Translations under genes and position numbers: made by a program
In this document: positions 1-8,007 of the stretch, piece after piece
Layout of the letters: every line of letters starts with the position of its first letter
How positions within the stretch are numbered: position 1 is the stretch's first letter
Notes under the pieces: generated by a model
The model's input: the letters and a program-made list of their open reading frames with translations, nothing else
Databases searched by the model: none
What the model was told of the DNA's origin: nothing
NCBI RefSeq assembly: GCF_022919175.1
Contig: NZ_CP095043.1
Location: forward strand, 1,550,001-1,614,000
DNA length: 64,000 bases
Source: Leucobacter rhizosphaerae
Lineage (GTDB): Bacteria > Actinomycetota > Actinomycetes > Actinomycetales > Microbacteriaceae
Direction: 5' to 3'

Positions 1-143
1 GCGCGCTCGCCGAGGATCATGGCGGCGGGATCGCCGGGCACGATCCGGAGCAGGAAGAACACCGCGACCACCACGCCGAGGACGACGGGCACGAGGCGCG
101 CCAGGGAGCGCCCCACGACTCGCACCACTCGACCGGTCCGCAT
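1..143 (-). CDS. ABC transporter permease, DppB/OppB type (N-terminal fragment)
   Basis: The minus strand read from the ATG at 143 gives 47 codons that run off the window. They show a basic N-terminus (MRTGRVVRVVGRS), one hydrophobic helix at about residues 15-33, and then RIVPGDPAAMILGE, the segment that follows helix 1 in dipeptide/oligopeptide permeases (family knowledge). The gene lies 136 bp downstream of the binding-protein gene on the same strand, so it is probably the first inner-membrane channel subunit of the same importer. A long hairpin occupies the gap between the two genes. A GGCGGTGA stretch just before the ATG is a weak ribosome binding site. The substrate cannot be read from this fragment. 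Confidence 0.8.
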   Translation of the reverse strand, partial: MRTGRVVRVVGRSLARLVPVVLGVVVAVFFLLRIVPGDPAAMILGER

Positions 144-203
144 CTTCACCGCCTCAGCGTATCTCTCGGCGTGCACGATCCCCGACGCCGGTCTCTCCCT
201 CGT

Positions 204-253
204 GTGAGCGATTTCTGTTGGATTTCGCGGAAATCTCAACAGAAATCGCTCAC
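204..253. repeat. Long inverted repeat (stem-loop element D)
   Basis: Perfect 17-bp arms at 204-220 and 237-253 (GTGAGCGATTTCTGTTG and its complement). The 16-bp loop is itself palindromic (ATTTC-GCG-GAAAT), and weaker pairing continues outward to about 188-270. The element sits between a binding-protein gene and its permease, where a hairpin often reduces read-through or protects the upstream message. No T-run follows, so it is not a textbook intrinsic terminator. Confidence 0.8.
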
Positions 254-279
254 GCAAGGAGAGGCCGGGGATGCCAGCC

Positions 280-1869
280 TCAGGAGCCCGCGAGCCAGAC
301 GTCCTGGAACCGCACGCTGCCGTTCGGCAGCACCGCGAAGCCCTGCACCTCGGCGGTGGTCGCCTTCAGGTTCGACGGGAAGAAGAGCGGGATGTAGGGC
401 ACCTGCTCCGCGAGGATCTCCTGGATCTCGAGGTAGATGGCCTCGCGGGCGTCGCCGTTCGGGGTCTCGCGCCCTTCGTGCATGAGCTCGGTCACCCGCT
501 CATCGGTGAAGTGCGTCCAGTAGGACTTGCTGAAGCCCTCGGGATCGGCCTGGAACGTGATGAACCCGTTCGGATCCGGCGCGTCCGACTGCCCGCTGTT
601 GAGCATGAAGTCGAAGTCGTACGCGAAGAACCGCTCCCGGAAGACCGCGATGTCGAGCTGCTCGATCTCGACCGTGATGCCGATCTCGGCGAGCGACTCC
701 TGCACGATCTGCGCGATCTGCGCGCGCTGCGAGTTGCCGCTCGCGATCAGCAGCGTCGTGGAGAAGCCGTCGGGGTAGGCCGACTTCGCCAGTTCGGCCT
801 TCGCCGCCGCGAGATCGTGCTCGAGCGCAATGCCCGGCTCAGCATTGGCGGAATACAGAATGCTCGGCGGCAGGAGCACGTTCGCGACCTCGGCGGTGTC
901 GAACGTGGTGGCGGCCGTGATCCCCTCGCGGTCGAGGGCATGGGCGATCGCGCGCCGCACGTGCTCGTCGGCGAACTGCTCGCGCTCGGTGTTGAAGAAG
1001 ACCTGCTCGGTGGCCCACGACTCGGTCTGGCTCAGCACCGTGTCGGCCGCTGCATCGACCTCGGCCGCGTTCGCCGCGGGCACCGTGTCGATCGCGTCGA
1101 TCTGCCCGGCCGCGAGCTGCTGCCGGAGCTGCGTGTCATCCGCGATGAAGCGGTAGACGAGCCCGTCGAGGTAGGGCTTGCCCTCCTGCCAGTAGTGCTC
1201 GTTCTTCACGAAGCTGATGTCGCCGTTCGGATCCCACTCGTCCACGACGAACGGCCCCGTGCCGATGGGATCCGCGAAGAACTCCTCCTCGGTCTGCCCG
1301 CCGAAGTCGGCCGGGAAGATGCCGTTCGCAAAGCCCGAGAGCTCGGAGAGGAACGGCGTGTAGGGGCCGCTGAGCGTGATCGTGACATCCCGCTCCCCCG
1401 TCGCCTCGATGGACTCGATGGGGGCCGTGAGCGGCAGCGGCCCGCCGACCTCGAGGTGGCGATTGAGGGAGAAGACGACGTCGTCGGGGGTGACGGGATC
1501 CCCATTCGAGAACGACACCCCGTCGCGCAGCGTGAACGTGTAGACCAGACCGGCCTCGTCGACCTCGTAGTCGGCGAGCCAGGGAATGATCTCGCCGCTC
1601 TCATCAAAGCTGACGAGGGGCTCGAAGATCTTGTCGATCGCAAAGGCGTTGTTCGCCGTGATCTGCTGGTTCAGATCGAGGTCGTTCACGGCGGCGACGC
1701 GGCCGAACGTGAGGGTGCCTCCGCTCACGGGATCGGCGCCGGCCTCGGACGGGGCGGGGCCGGATCCCGCGGCGCAGGCGCTCAGCAGCATCGCTGCGGC
1801 GAGCGCGGCGGCAGCCGCGGAGATCCCGCGCCGACGGGTACGGGATCGCGGGGAGGTGGTGCGGGTCAC
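280..1869 (-). CDS. ABC transporter substrate-binding lipoprotein (SBP_bac_5 / DppA-like)
   Basis: 529-residue extracytoplasmic solute receptor of a peptide/opine/nickel-type ABC importer. Residues 1-32 form a lipoprotein signal: a basic stretch (SPRSRTRRR), an Ala-rich core and a lipobox LSAC with Cys32. The mature part carries family-5 features such as GGTLTFGRV, TFTLRDGVSFSNGDPVT, ALDREGI and ADPEGF. The GTG start at 1869 shares four bases with the stop of the upstream amidohydrolase (GTGA), so the two are translationally coupled. The open frame extends much further upstream, but only this start produces a signal peptide. The amidohydrolase neighbour suggests a dipeptide or cyclic-amide substrate (inference). 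Confidence 0.9.
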   Translation of the reverse strand: MTRTTSPRSRTRRRGISAAAAALAAAMLLSACAAGSGPAPSEAGADPVSGGTLTFGRVAAVNDLDLNQQITANNAFAIDKIFEPLVSFDESGEIIPWLADYEVDEAGLVYTFTLRDGVSFSNGDPVTPDDVVFSLNRHLEVGGPLPLTAPIESIEATGERDVTITLSGPYTPFLSELSGFANGIFPADFGGQTEEEFFADPIGTGPFVVDEWDPNGDISFVKNEHYWQEGKPYLDGLVYRFIADDTQLRQQLAAGQIDAIDTVPAANAAEVDAAADTVLSQTESWATEQVFFNTEREQFADEHVRRAIAHALDREGITAATTFDTAEVANVLLPPSILYSANAEPGIALEHDLAAAKAELAKSAYPDGFSTTLLIASGNSQRAQIAQIVQESLAEIGITVEIEQLDIAVFRERFFAYDFDFMLNSGQSDAPDPNGFITFQADPEGFSKSYWTHFTDERVTELMHEGRETPNGDAREAIYLEIQEILAEQVPYIPLFFPSNLKATTAEVQGFAVLPNGSVRFQDVWLAGS

Positions 1870-3140
1870 GGAGCATCCTCTCGGGTGGTCGACGGGGTCG
1901 ACGGGGTGGCGGGGGTGATGGGGTTCGGGAGCGTCGGCGGGATCGGGAGCGTCGGCGGGTTCGGGAGCACCGGCGGGTCCGGGAGCACCGGCGGGTCCGG
2001 GATCTCGCCGTGCACCACGGCGCCGCCGCGGATGACGGCGACCACCGCGGCGGGATCGCTGAGCGCCCCCGGGATCCGCGGGTCGGCGCGCAGCAGCACG
2101 GCGTCGGCGACCGAGCCGTCGGCGATCCGGCCGTCCGGAGCCGCGGCGGGGTCGGCCGCTACCCGGGCGAGCAGCGCGGCCCCGGAGCGCGTGGCCGCGA
2201 CGAGCGCCTCCTGGGGACTGAGCCCCGCCGCCACGAGGGCGTCGACCTCGAGCCGGTTGGTCCCGTGCTGAGCCGTCGTGCCGTAGTCCGTGCCGAGCGC
2301 AATGGCGAGCCCGGCGTCGCGGGCCCGCCGCACGGCGAGCGCGTGCACGTCGACCGCCTCGTCCACCCGGGCCCGGAACGCGGCGGGCAGCGATCCGTCC
2401 GCGATCATGCGCTGCACCAGACGGTAGATCCGCAGGGTCGGTACCAGGGTCATGCCGCGCTCGGCGGCCCGCCGCGCCTGGCCGTCCGTCAGGTACATGC
2501 CGTGCTCGATGCTCATGGCTCCGGCCTCGATCGCGTCGTCGATCGCGGGGCCGCCCCACGCGTGGACCATCACCCCGGCGCCGGACAGCGCCGCACGCGT
2601 GGCCGCATCGCCGATCTCCGCCCGGCTGAAGACGGGCGCGAGATCTGCGCCGGCGGGCGCGGCAACACCGGCGGTGGCGACGAGCTTGACCCACCGCGCA
2701 CCGCCCTCGAGCACCGACTCCACCGCGGCGACGAGTCCTCCGGCCGCCGCGGCCGCCGCCCGATCGATGAGCGCGACGGAGAGCTGGAGCCGGGGCCTCG
2801 CGTCCTCGGGAAGTTCAGTCGCCATCGCCAGGGTGAGCCCTCCGGCGTCGCGCGCGCTCGTCACCCCCGCTGCCAACGTCCGCGCGAGGGCCTCCGCCGT
2901 CAGCTGGAGCGTCATGCGGGGACTGACTCGGTCGCGGTCGGCCGTGTCAAAGGCGTGCCAGGCGGCGTGCAGGTGCGTGTCGACGAGCCCTGGGATCAAC
3001 CACAGGCCCGCGCCGTCGAGATCGCCGGGCCGGGGAGCTCCGCCCAGCACGAAGCGCCCCTCCGCCCAGCCCACGCGCGCGGGAGCGGCGAAGTCGCCGT
3101 CGTCCCGCATCGCGCGCACCGAGTGCAGGGTCATCGTCAC
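1866..3140 (-). CDS. Metal-dependent amidohydrolase with a repeat-encoded Pro-rich tail
   Basis: 424-residue amidohydrolase-superfamily enzyme of the imidazolonepropionase/Xaa-Pro dipeptidase-like branch. The metal-binding HLH of VDTHLHAAWH is at residues 56-58; a Lys in RWVKLVATAG, a His in VMVHAWGG, a His in SIEHGMYL and an Asp in LGTDYG complete the expected metal-ligand set. GTG at 3140 is chosen because GAAGGAG lies six bases upstream; an ATG two codons inside is the alternative. The enzyme ends near residue 375, and the last ~48 residues are a low-complexity PDPPVL/PNPPTL tail encoded by 18-bp tandem repeats. The gene is coupled to the binding-protein gene downstream. It probably hydrolyses what the importer brings in (inference). 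Confidence 0.87.
   Translation of the reverse strand: MTMTLHSVRAMRDDGDFAAPARVGWAEGRFVLGGAPRPGDLDGAGLWLIPGLVDTHLHAAWHAFDTADRDRVSPRMTLQLTAEALARTLAAGVTSARDAGGLTLAMATELPEDARPRLQLSVALIDRAAAAAAGGLVAAVESVLEGGARWVKLVATAGVAAPAGADLAPVFSRAEIGDAATRAALSGAGVMVHAWGGPAIDDAIEAGAMSIEHGMYLTDGQARRAAERGMTLVPTLRIYRLVQRMIADGSLPAAFRARVDEAVDVHALAVRRARDAGLAIALGTDYGTTAQHGTNRLEVDALVAAGLSPQEALVAATRSGAALLARVAADPAAAPDGRIADGSVADAVLLRADPRIPGALSDPAAVVAVIRGGAVVHGEIPDPPVLPDPPVLPNPPTLPIPPTLPNPITPATPSTPSTTREDAP
1922..2003. repeat. 18-bp tandem repeats inside the amidohydrolase C-terminus
   Basis: Four 18-bp units (1922-1939, 1940-1957, 1958-1975, 1976-1993) and a partial fifth, of the form GGTTCGGGAGCACCGGCG. They are in frame on the minus strand and encode repeated six-residue Pro-rich units. 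Copy number is likely to vary between strains. Confidence 0.9.
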
Positions 3141-3314
3141 GGAGCGCTCCTTCGGGTTCAGAGGGTTCGGATGGTTCGGCGGTCGGGGGTGCGGGGATCA
3201 CGTCGCCGGGTCCTCACTTTGGTCTATTCATCGACGCTACTCCAAGGTACATCAATGGACCACTTGCCGCGTCGCTCACTAAACCACCGGCGAATCGCCC
3301 AGGCGGACCCCGGG

Positions 3315-3320
3315 TAGACT
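3315..3320 (+). promoter_or_regulatory. -10 box of a leaderless promoter (YrdB-like gene)
   Basis: TAGACT ends six bases before the GTG start at 3327. This matches the TANNNT box of actinobacterial leaderless transcripts, and no ribosome binding site is visible. Confidence 0.6.
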
Positions 3321-3326
3321 GCTGGG

Positions 3327-3704
3327 GTGACCAGCACCACCGAACGCCCGCACGTCCAGCCCGCGCGATCCACGATCCTGCTCCAGCTCGCGCGCGGCAT
3401 CTTCCACTTCGTCGCCATCGTGTCGGTGACCGTCTGGGGCTTCCTGGCGTGGCCGCTGCCGTTCCCGGGCGTCCTCACCGGCATCGGATTCCTCGTGCTG
3501 TCGGTGCTCATCTGGGCACTCTTCCTGTCGCCGCGGCCGGTGCTCCGCACGGACCGCTTCGGGCAGGCGCTCGTCGAGCTGCTGCTGCTCGCCGCCGCCG
3601 TCGCCGCGCTGCTCGATTTCGGCGTGTTCTGGGTGTGGGCCGCGCTGTTCGGCGTGGTCGCCGCCGTCGTCGGCTACATCGTCTCCACGCGCACCGCGGA
3701 ATAG
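3327..3704 (+). CDS. YrdB family (DUF2568) membrane protein
   Basis: 125-residue integral membrane protein with four hydrophobic segments at about residues 22-42, 46-66, 79-98 and 100-119. A short charged loop (LSPRPVLRTDRFGQA) lies between the second and third. Size and pattern match the DUF2568/YrdB family, whose function is unknown. The GTG start at 3327 follows a TAGACT box by six bases, so the message is probably leaderless. It stands alone, divergent from the amidohydrolase operon and 28 bp ahead of the LLM oxidoreductase, with which it may be co-transcribed. Confidence 0.75.
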   Translation: MTSTTERPHVQPARSTILLQLARGIFHFVAIVSVTVWGFLAWPLPFPGVLTGIGFLVLSVLIWALFLSPRPVLRTDRFGQALVELLLLAAAVAALLDFGVFWVWAALFGVVAAVVGYIVSTRTAE

Positions 3705-3732
3705 CCGCGCCCCGCCCGCTGTTGCTGTGGGC

Positions 3733-4830
3733 ATGACCGATACTCCCGCCACTCCGGCGCTCTCCCCCGTCCGCACCGTCGCAGGTGCGGCGCCGAGCGA
3801 AGTGATCCTCGGCCTCGACACGTTCGGGGACGTCACCACCACGCTCGACGGCGCCCGCGTCTCGCACGCGCAGGTGCTCCGGGATGTCGTCGAGCAGGCC
3901 GTCCTCGCCGACGGTCTCGGCGTCGACGCGATCACCCTCGGCGAGCACCACCGCGACGACTTCGCGCTGAGCTCACCCGAGATCGCCCTCGCCGCGATCG
4001 CCGGACGCACCGAGCGGATCCTGCTCGGCACCGGCGTCACGGTGCTCTCGAGCGACGACCCCGTGCGCGTCTACGAGCGCTTCGCGACGCTCGACGCCGT
4101 CTCGAACGGCCGGGCCGAGGTGATCCTCGGCCGCGGCTCATTCACCGAGTCGTTCCCGCTGTTCGGCTACGAGCTCAGCGACTACGAAACCCTCTTCACC
4201 GAAAAGCTCGAGCTCTTCTCGCGTCTGCGCGCGGAAGGCCCGGTCACCTGGTCGGGCCGACACCGCAGCCCCCTCACCGGGCAGGAGGTCTACCCCAAGA
4301 CCGAGCACTCCGACGGCGTACAGGCCTGGATCGGCGTCGGTGGCAGCCCGCACTCGGTGCTGCGTGCCGTGCAGGTCGGGATCCCGATGATGCTCGCGAT
4401 CATCGGCGGCGACCCGGCTCGGTTCCTTCCGTTCGCGAACCTCTACCGTCAGACCCAGGACGAACTCGGACGCGAGGCGATGCCGCTCGGCGTGCACTCG
4501 CCCGGACACATCGCCGCGACGGATGCCGAGGCCCGGGAGCAGCTGTGGCCGCACTTCCAGGCGAACCGCAATCGCATCGGTGCCGAGCGGGGCTGGCCGA
4601 GCACCACACGCGCCGAATTCGAGCAGGAGGCGGACGCGGGATCGCTGTACGTCGGGTCACCCGAGACGGTGGCGCAGCGGATCGCGTCGACGATCCGAAC
4701 GCTCGGCGCGGATCGCTTCGACCTGAAGTACGCGAACGGCACGATGCCGCACGAGCAGCTGCTGTCGAGCATCGAGCTGTACGGCACGGTGGTGATCCCG
4801 CGCGTGCGCGAGCTGCTGGCGGGGGCGTAA
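3733..4830 (+). CDS. LLM class flavin-dependent oxidoreductase
   Basis: 365-residue bacterial-luciferase-like monooxygenase, expected to fold as a TIM barrel and use reduced FMN or F420. Typical features are LADGLGVDAITLGEHH near residue 60, LLGTGVTVLSSDDPVRVYERFATLD, an ILGRGSFTESFPLFGY segment, and a C-terminal VGSPETVAQRI followed by GADRFDLKYANG. The ATG at 3733 is preferred; a GTG two codons upstream is possible. No strong ribosome binding site is seen. The substrate is unknown, and the gene is followed by a long inverted repeat facing a convergent gene. Confidence 0.85.
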   Translation: MTDTPATPALSPVRTVAGAAPSEVILGLDTFGDVTTTLDGARVSHAQVLRDVVEQAVLADGLGVDAITLGEHHRDDFALSSPEIALAAIAGRTERILLGTGVTVLSSDDPVRVYERFATLDAVSNGRAEVILGRGSFTESFPLFGYELSDYETLFTEKLELFSRLRAEGPVTWSGRHRSPLTGQEVYPKTEHSDGVQAWIGVGGSPHSVLRAVQVGIPMMLAIIGGDPARFLPFANLYRQTQDELGREAMPLGVHSPGHIAATDAEAREQLWPHFQANRNRIGAERGWPSTTRAEFEQEADAGSLYVGSPETVAQRIASTIRTLGADRFDLKYANGTMPHEQLLSSIELYGTVVIPRVRELLAGA

Positions 4831-4882
4831 CACCCCGCCCGAACGGCCCCCGTCGGCCGCGAGGGTCGACCGGAAGGCTCGG

Positions 4883-4968
4883 ACGCCGAGCGCCTCCTTC
4901 CTCGCCGAGCGCCCGCATTCTGAGCGTGCAGAACTGAGGGTCTCGGCAACAAAGGAGGCGCTCGGCGT
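4883..4968. repeat. Long inverted repeat, palindrome family A (copy A1)
   Basis: Arms 4883-4921 and 4930-4968. The outer 17 bp (4883-4899 with 4952-4968, ACGCCGAGCGCCTCCTT) pair perfectly; inner GCCGAG and TTCTG blocks also pair around a short GC loop. It occupies the space between two convergent genes. The 29 bp from 4884 recur with three differences at 43358-43386 and, more diverged, at 44569-44597. Confidence 0.85.
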
Positions 4969-4984
4969 TTCGCCGGACACCCGC

Positions 4985-6085
4985 CTATCGGAAGCGGCGC
5001 GCTCCGTGCTCCGCGAGCGCCGCGGGTGACCCCGGGAAGTACTCGAGCTCGCCGTCAGCCACGTTGAGCCCCACCGTGAGCAGGGTCGTCCACTGCTCGT
5101 GCAGGGGCTCGGCGGGATCCGGGCGGAAGCACACCGGCGCAAGGGCCCCGGCCTCGCCGCACATCTGCGCTGCGCGCTCCTCGATCCCGCGCCCGGCCAT
5201 CGACGCCTGGTGCGCACCGAGGTGCGCGAGCCGCACGTAGGACGTCGACTTGTCGCGTGTCGCCTCACCCGGCAGCTGCTCCGACGCGATGAAGTTGTTC
5301 GTATGGAGCAGCACTCCGGCCTCATCCGGCCGCACGACGGCCACCCGCTCCGGCGAGATCTCGAAGCACGCGGCGCGGTGCGGCGCCTCGTCGCGGGCGA
5401 GCACCGTGAGCACCGTCGACGCGCTCGCGGGCGCCGAGCGGATGATCGCCTCGGCCTCGTCCACGCTCGTCGCCTCGTCGAGCACCCGCCGCGCGATGGC
5501 GTGCACCGGGACACCGCCCGTGCCGCGGTCGCTTGCGTGGTGCAGGATGTTGAAGTGCACGCCGACCCCGGCGTCGTTCACACCGATCTTGCCGAGCACG
5601 CCGAACTCGGTGAACATCGCCACCCGGCCGACACGGCGGCTTCCCTCCGCGGGCGCGTCCGGCGTGTACGAGAAGACGAACCCGCGCGGGCACAGGTGCT
5701 CGTGCCAGTCCCAGGTCTGGATCGACTGCGGCGCGTCCGAACCCGCCGGCGCGAATACGGCGGTCGAGCACTCTCCCTCGGTGTCTGGCGGCACGATCGC
5801 GAGCACCTCGGTGCGGGCGTTCAGCGCGGCGAGCTGCCAGCGCTCCACCTCCGCCGCCTCGGCGGTGGCCGTGAGTTCGTCCGCGAGATTCGGGGCCCAT
5901 TCGGCGAGTGCCGCAAAGCAGCTCTCCGCGATCTCCCGCACCCGGGATCCTGCGACGCCGCGGATCTCGAAGAATTCGAGGTATCGCCTGACGGCCTCCC
6001 GGATGTCGGCGGCGTGCGCGATCCCGATCTCGGTCCCGCGGCTGCGCGGATCGGTCCCGCTGATCGTGGCTGTGATGATGTCCAA
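4985..6085 (-). CDS. C45 family peptidase / acyltransferase-like amide hydrolase (copy 1)
   Basis: 366-residue Ntn-hydrolase of MEROPS family C45, which includes isopenicillin-N acyltransferase and the beta-alanyl-amine hydrolase Tan. These enzymes self-cleave so that a Cys becomes the N-terminal nucleophile; here the candidate is Cys106 in GECSTAVF. Conserved surroundings are LAALNARTEVL, QTWDWHEHL, GKIGVNDAGVGVHFNIL and TNNF. The start is a TTG at 6085; no in-frame ATG is nearby, and this start aligns with copy 2 at 14609. It lies 72 bp after the P1 peptidase as the last gene of the importer operon. It probably hydrolyses an imported acylated or beta-aminoacyl amine (inference). Confidence 0.83.
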   Translation of the reverse strand: MDIITATISGTDPRSRGTEIGIAHAADIREAVRRYLEFFEIRGVAGSRVREIAESCFAALAEWAPNLADELTATAEAAEVERWQLAALNARTEVLAIVPPDTEGECSTAVFAPAGSDAPQSIQTWDWHEHLCPRGFVFSYTPDAPAEGSRRVGRVAMFTEFGVLGKIGVNDAGVGVHFNILHHASDRGTGGVPVHAIARRVLDEATSVDEAEAIIRSAPASASTVLTVLARDEAPHRAACFEISPERVAVVRPDEAGVLLHTNNFIASEQLPGEATRDKSTSYVRLAHLGAHQASMAGRGIEERAAQMCGEAGALAPVCFRPDPAEPLHEQWTTLLTVGLNVADGELEYFPGSPAALAEHGARRFR

Positions 6086-6157
6086 CGTCTGTCTTTCTCT
6101 TTCGGGGGTGCTCCGGAGTGCGCCGGCCCGGTCGGTGCGCGCGTGCGCGGATGGTCC

Positions 6158-7237
6158 TTACTTGGCGGCTTCGAGCAGCGCGTCCCACATCACCTCGGAC
6201 GCGATGGCACCGAGCGCCGTCGCGTTCACCGACAGGCGGCCGCGCGACGATCCCGGCGTCGTCGGCAGGTCGATCTCGTCGGTGGTCACGGCGAAGAGCG
6301 TGTCACCGTCCATATCGGTGTGGAAGGGCTGGATGCCGCGGTGCATCGAGCTGTGCACCTGCTTCGCGAACTGATTCAGCTCGACGGGCGACAGTCGCAC
6401 GTTGGTGATGAGCGCGCTGATCGTCGTGTTGCCCGACTCGGTGGCCGCGGGAAGCTGCTCGGCGAAGGCCTCCTGATAGTCGTAGACCGGGTGGCGGCGG
6501 GTGCCGGTCGCGGCGTCGTAGTTGCCGCGCACGACACGACCGCTGCGATCGAGGATCACGCCGACCGGGTTCGGCACCACCACGGCGAGCACCTTCACGT
6601 CGCCCAGCTGGCGGAACGCGGCGCCCTGACCGGTGATCTCCGTGCGCTCCCAGTCCACTTTGCCCGACGACGCGCTCATGCCGGCGCCGGCGCGACCCTG
6701 CGGGAACGAGCCCTCGACGGCGTACTCGAGCGCGGCGCGCCCCAGTGCCTTGTCTGGGTAGACCGCGGTCGAGCGAGCCGAGAAGTCGTAGATGATCGCG
6801 GACGACACGAGCTGCAGCTCGGCGAAACCCGTCATGTTCTGGTGGCGCTCGAGGAGCAGGTCGCTGACGCCCGCTCCCGCCTCCAGTCCGTAGACGGATC
6901 CTCCGGCGAGGCAGATCGCGTGGTTGAAGTCGTAGCCGCCCGAGAGTCCGACCGCACCGCCGCGGGCGTCGACCGCCGTGCGCGCACCCGCGGGGAGGTG
7001 GATCACCGTGGCGCCCGTCGGCCCCTCGGCGTAGTGCGCTGAGCCGATCCGCACCCCGGGGAAGTCGAACTCCAGCGCCTCGCGCCCCTCGCTCCGGACC
7101 GGCGTGAGGTCGAAGTCGGTGTTGCCGGGGCCGCCGAACACGGGCGCGCCCGCCAGTCGCGGCGCGGGATCGATGGTGAGGCCGGGATCGAGATCGGCGA
7201 GGGCGTGGGTCGGGATCGATGCCGGGGAGGTGCTCAT
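6158..7237 (-). CDS. P1 family peptidase (DmpA/BapA-like aminopeptidase)
   Basis: 359-residue self-processing N-terminal-nucleophile hydrolase of the S58/P1 family, whose members release D-amino acids or beta-amino acids from peptides, amides and esters. Family features are GPGNTDFDLTPVR, GGAVGLSGGYDFNHA, a GSVYGLEAGAGV helix and the processing site SGN-TT, where Thr271 would be the new N-terminal nucleophile; known members have Ser or Thr there. The start overlaps the stop of the upstream ABC ATPase by four bases (ATGA, 7234-7237), so hydrolysis is coupled to import. It probably acts in the cytoplasm, since no signal peptide is seen. Confidence 0.87.
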   Translation of the reverse strand: MSTSPASIPTHALADLDPGLTIDPAPRLAGAPVFGGPGNTDFDLTPVRSEGREALEFDFPGVRIGSAHYAEGPTGATVIHLPAGARTAVDARGGAVGLSGGYDFNHAICLAGGSVYGLEAGAGVSDLLLERHQNMTGFAELQLVSSAIIYDFSARSTAVYPDKALGRAALEYAVEGSFPQGRAGAGMSASSGKVDWERTEITGQGAAFRQLGDVKVLAVVVPNPVGVILDRSGRVVRGNYDAATGTRRHPVYDYQEAFAEQLPAATESGNTTISALITNVRLSPVELNQFAKQVHSSMHRGIQPFHTDMDGDTLFAVTTDEIDLPTTPGSSRGRLSVNATALGAIASEVMWDALLEAAK

Positions 7238-8007
7238 AGTGACTCCAAGAGTGTCTGCGAGTAGGGGTGTTGGGGGGTCTGGAAGAAGTCTGCCGTGTCG
7301 GCCGTCTCGACGAGGTCGCCGCGGAAGAGCACGGCGACCCGATCGGCGACCCGGCGCACGGCGCCGAGGTCGTGCGAGATGAAGAGCGCACCGAAGCGGT
7401 GCTCCGCCTGCAGCTCGCGGATGAGCGTCAGGATCTGCATCTGCACCGCGACGTCGAGCGCGCTGACGGCTTCATCGAAGACGATGAAGCGCGGTTCGGT
7501 GACGAGTGCGCGCGCGACCGAGACGCGCTGCCGCTGCCCGCCCGAGAGCTCGTGCGGGTAGCGATCCGCGAACTCGGGATTGAGGCCGACCTGTTCGAGC
7601 ATGTCGCGCACGCGCATCCGCTGCTCGGCGCGACCGAGGTCCCGGCGCGCGACGGTGAGCGGCTCGCGCACCGACTCTCCGACCCGGCGCCGCGGGTTGA
7701 GCGACCAGTGCGGGTGCTGCAGCACGGCCTGGATCTTGCCGGCGATCGCCCGGCGCGAACGAGTGAACGGGCGACCGAGCAACTCGACCTCGCCGCTGTC
7801 GGGCTTGCGGAGACCGAGCGCCACCGCCGCGGTCGTCGTTTTGCCCGAACCGGATTCGCCCACGAGTCCGAGCGTTTCGCCCGGGGCCACCTCGAGGCTG
7901 ACGCCGTTCATGGCCCGGTTCGTGCGGCGCTTCGCACCGGCCCCGCTGGTGAACGAGACGCTGACGTCTCGCAGCTCCAGCACGGGGGCTTCGGTCGACG
8001 GGGTCAT
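7234..8007 (-). CDS. ABC transporter ATP-binding protein (DppF/OppF type)
   Basis: 257-residue nucleotide-binding subunit of the dipeptide-type importer. Walker A GESGSGKTTT lies near residue 50, the Q-loop region reads QHPHWSLNP, the signature is LSGGQRQR, Walker B is RFIVFDEAVSALD, and the switch His is in FISHDLGAV. The C-terminal TPQHPYSQTLLES matches the HPYT motif of peptide transporters. The ATG at 8007 overlaps the preceding ATPase stop (ATGA), and its own stop overlaps the peptidase start. The longer frame upstream is discarded because it duplicates the neighbour's coding region. Confidence 0.92.
   Translation of the reverse strand: MTPSTEAPVLELRDVSVSFTSGAGAKRRTNRAMNGVSLEVAPGETLGLVGESGSGKTTTAAVALGLRKPDSGEVELLGRPFTRSRRAIAGKIQAVLQHPHWSLNPRRRVGESVREPLTVARRDLGRAEQRMRVRDMLEQVGLNPEFADRYPHELSGGQRQRVSVARALVTEPRFIVFDEAVSALDVAVQMQILTLIRELQAEHRFGALFISHDLGAVRRVADRVAVLFRGDLVETADTADFFQTPQHPYSQTLLESL

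Noticed and set aside
271..2271. A 666-codon plus-strand open frame opposite the binding protein.
   Set aside because: Its composition is the mirror of the real gene and it has no domain; the minus-strand frame has a signal peptide, motifs and operon coupling.
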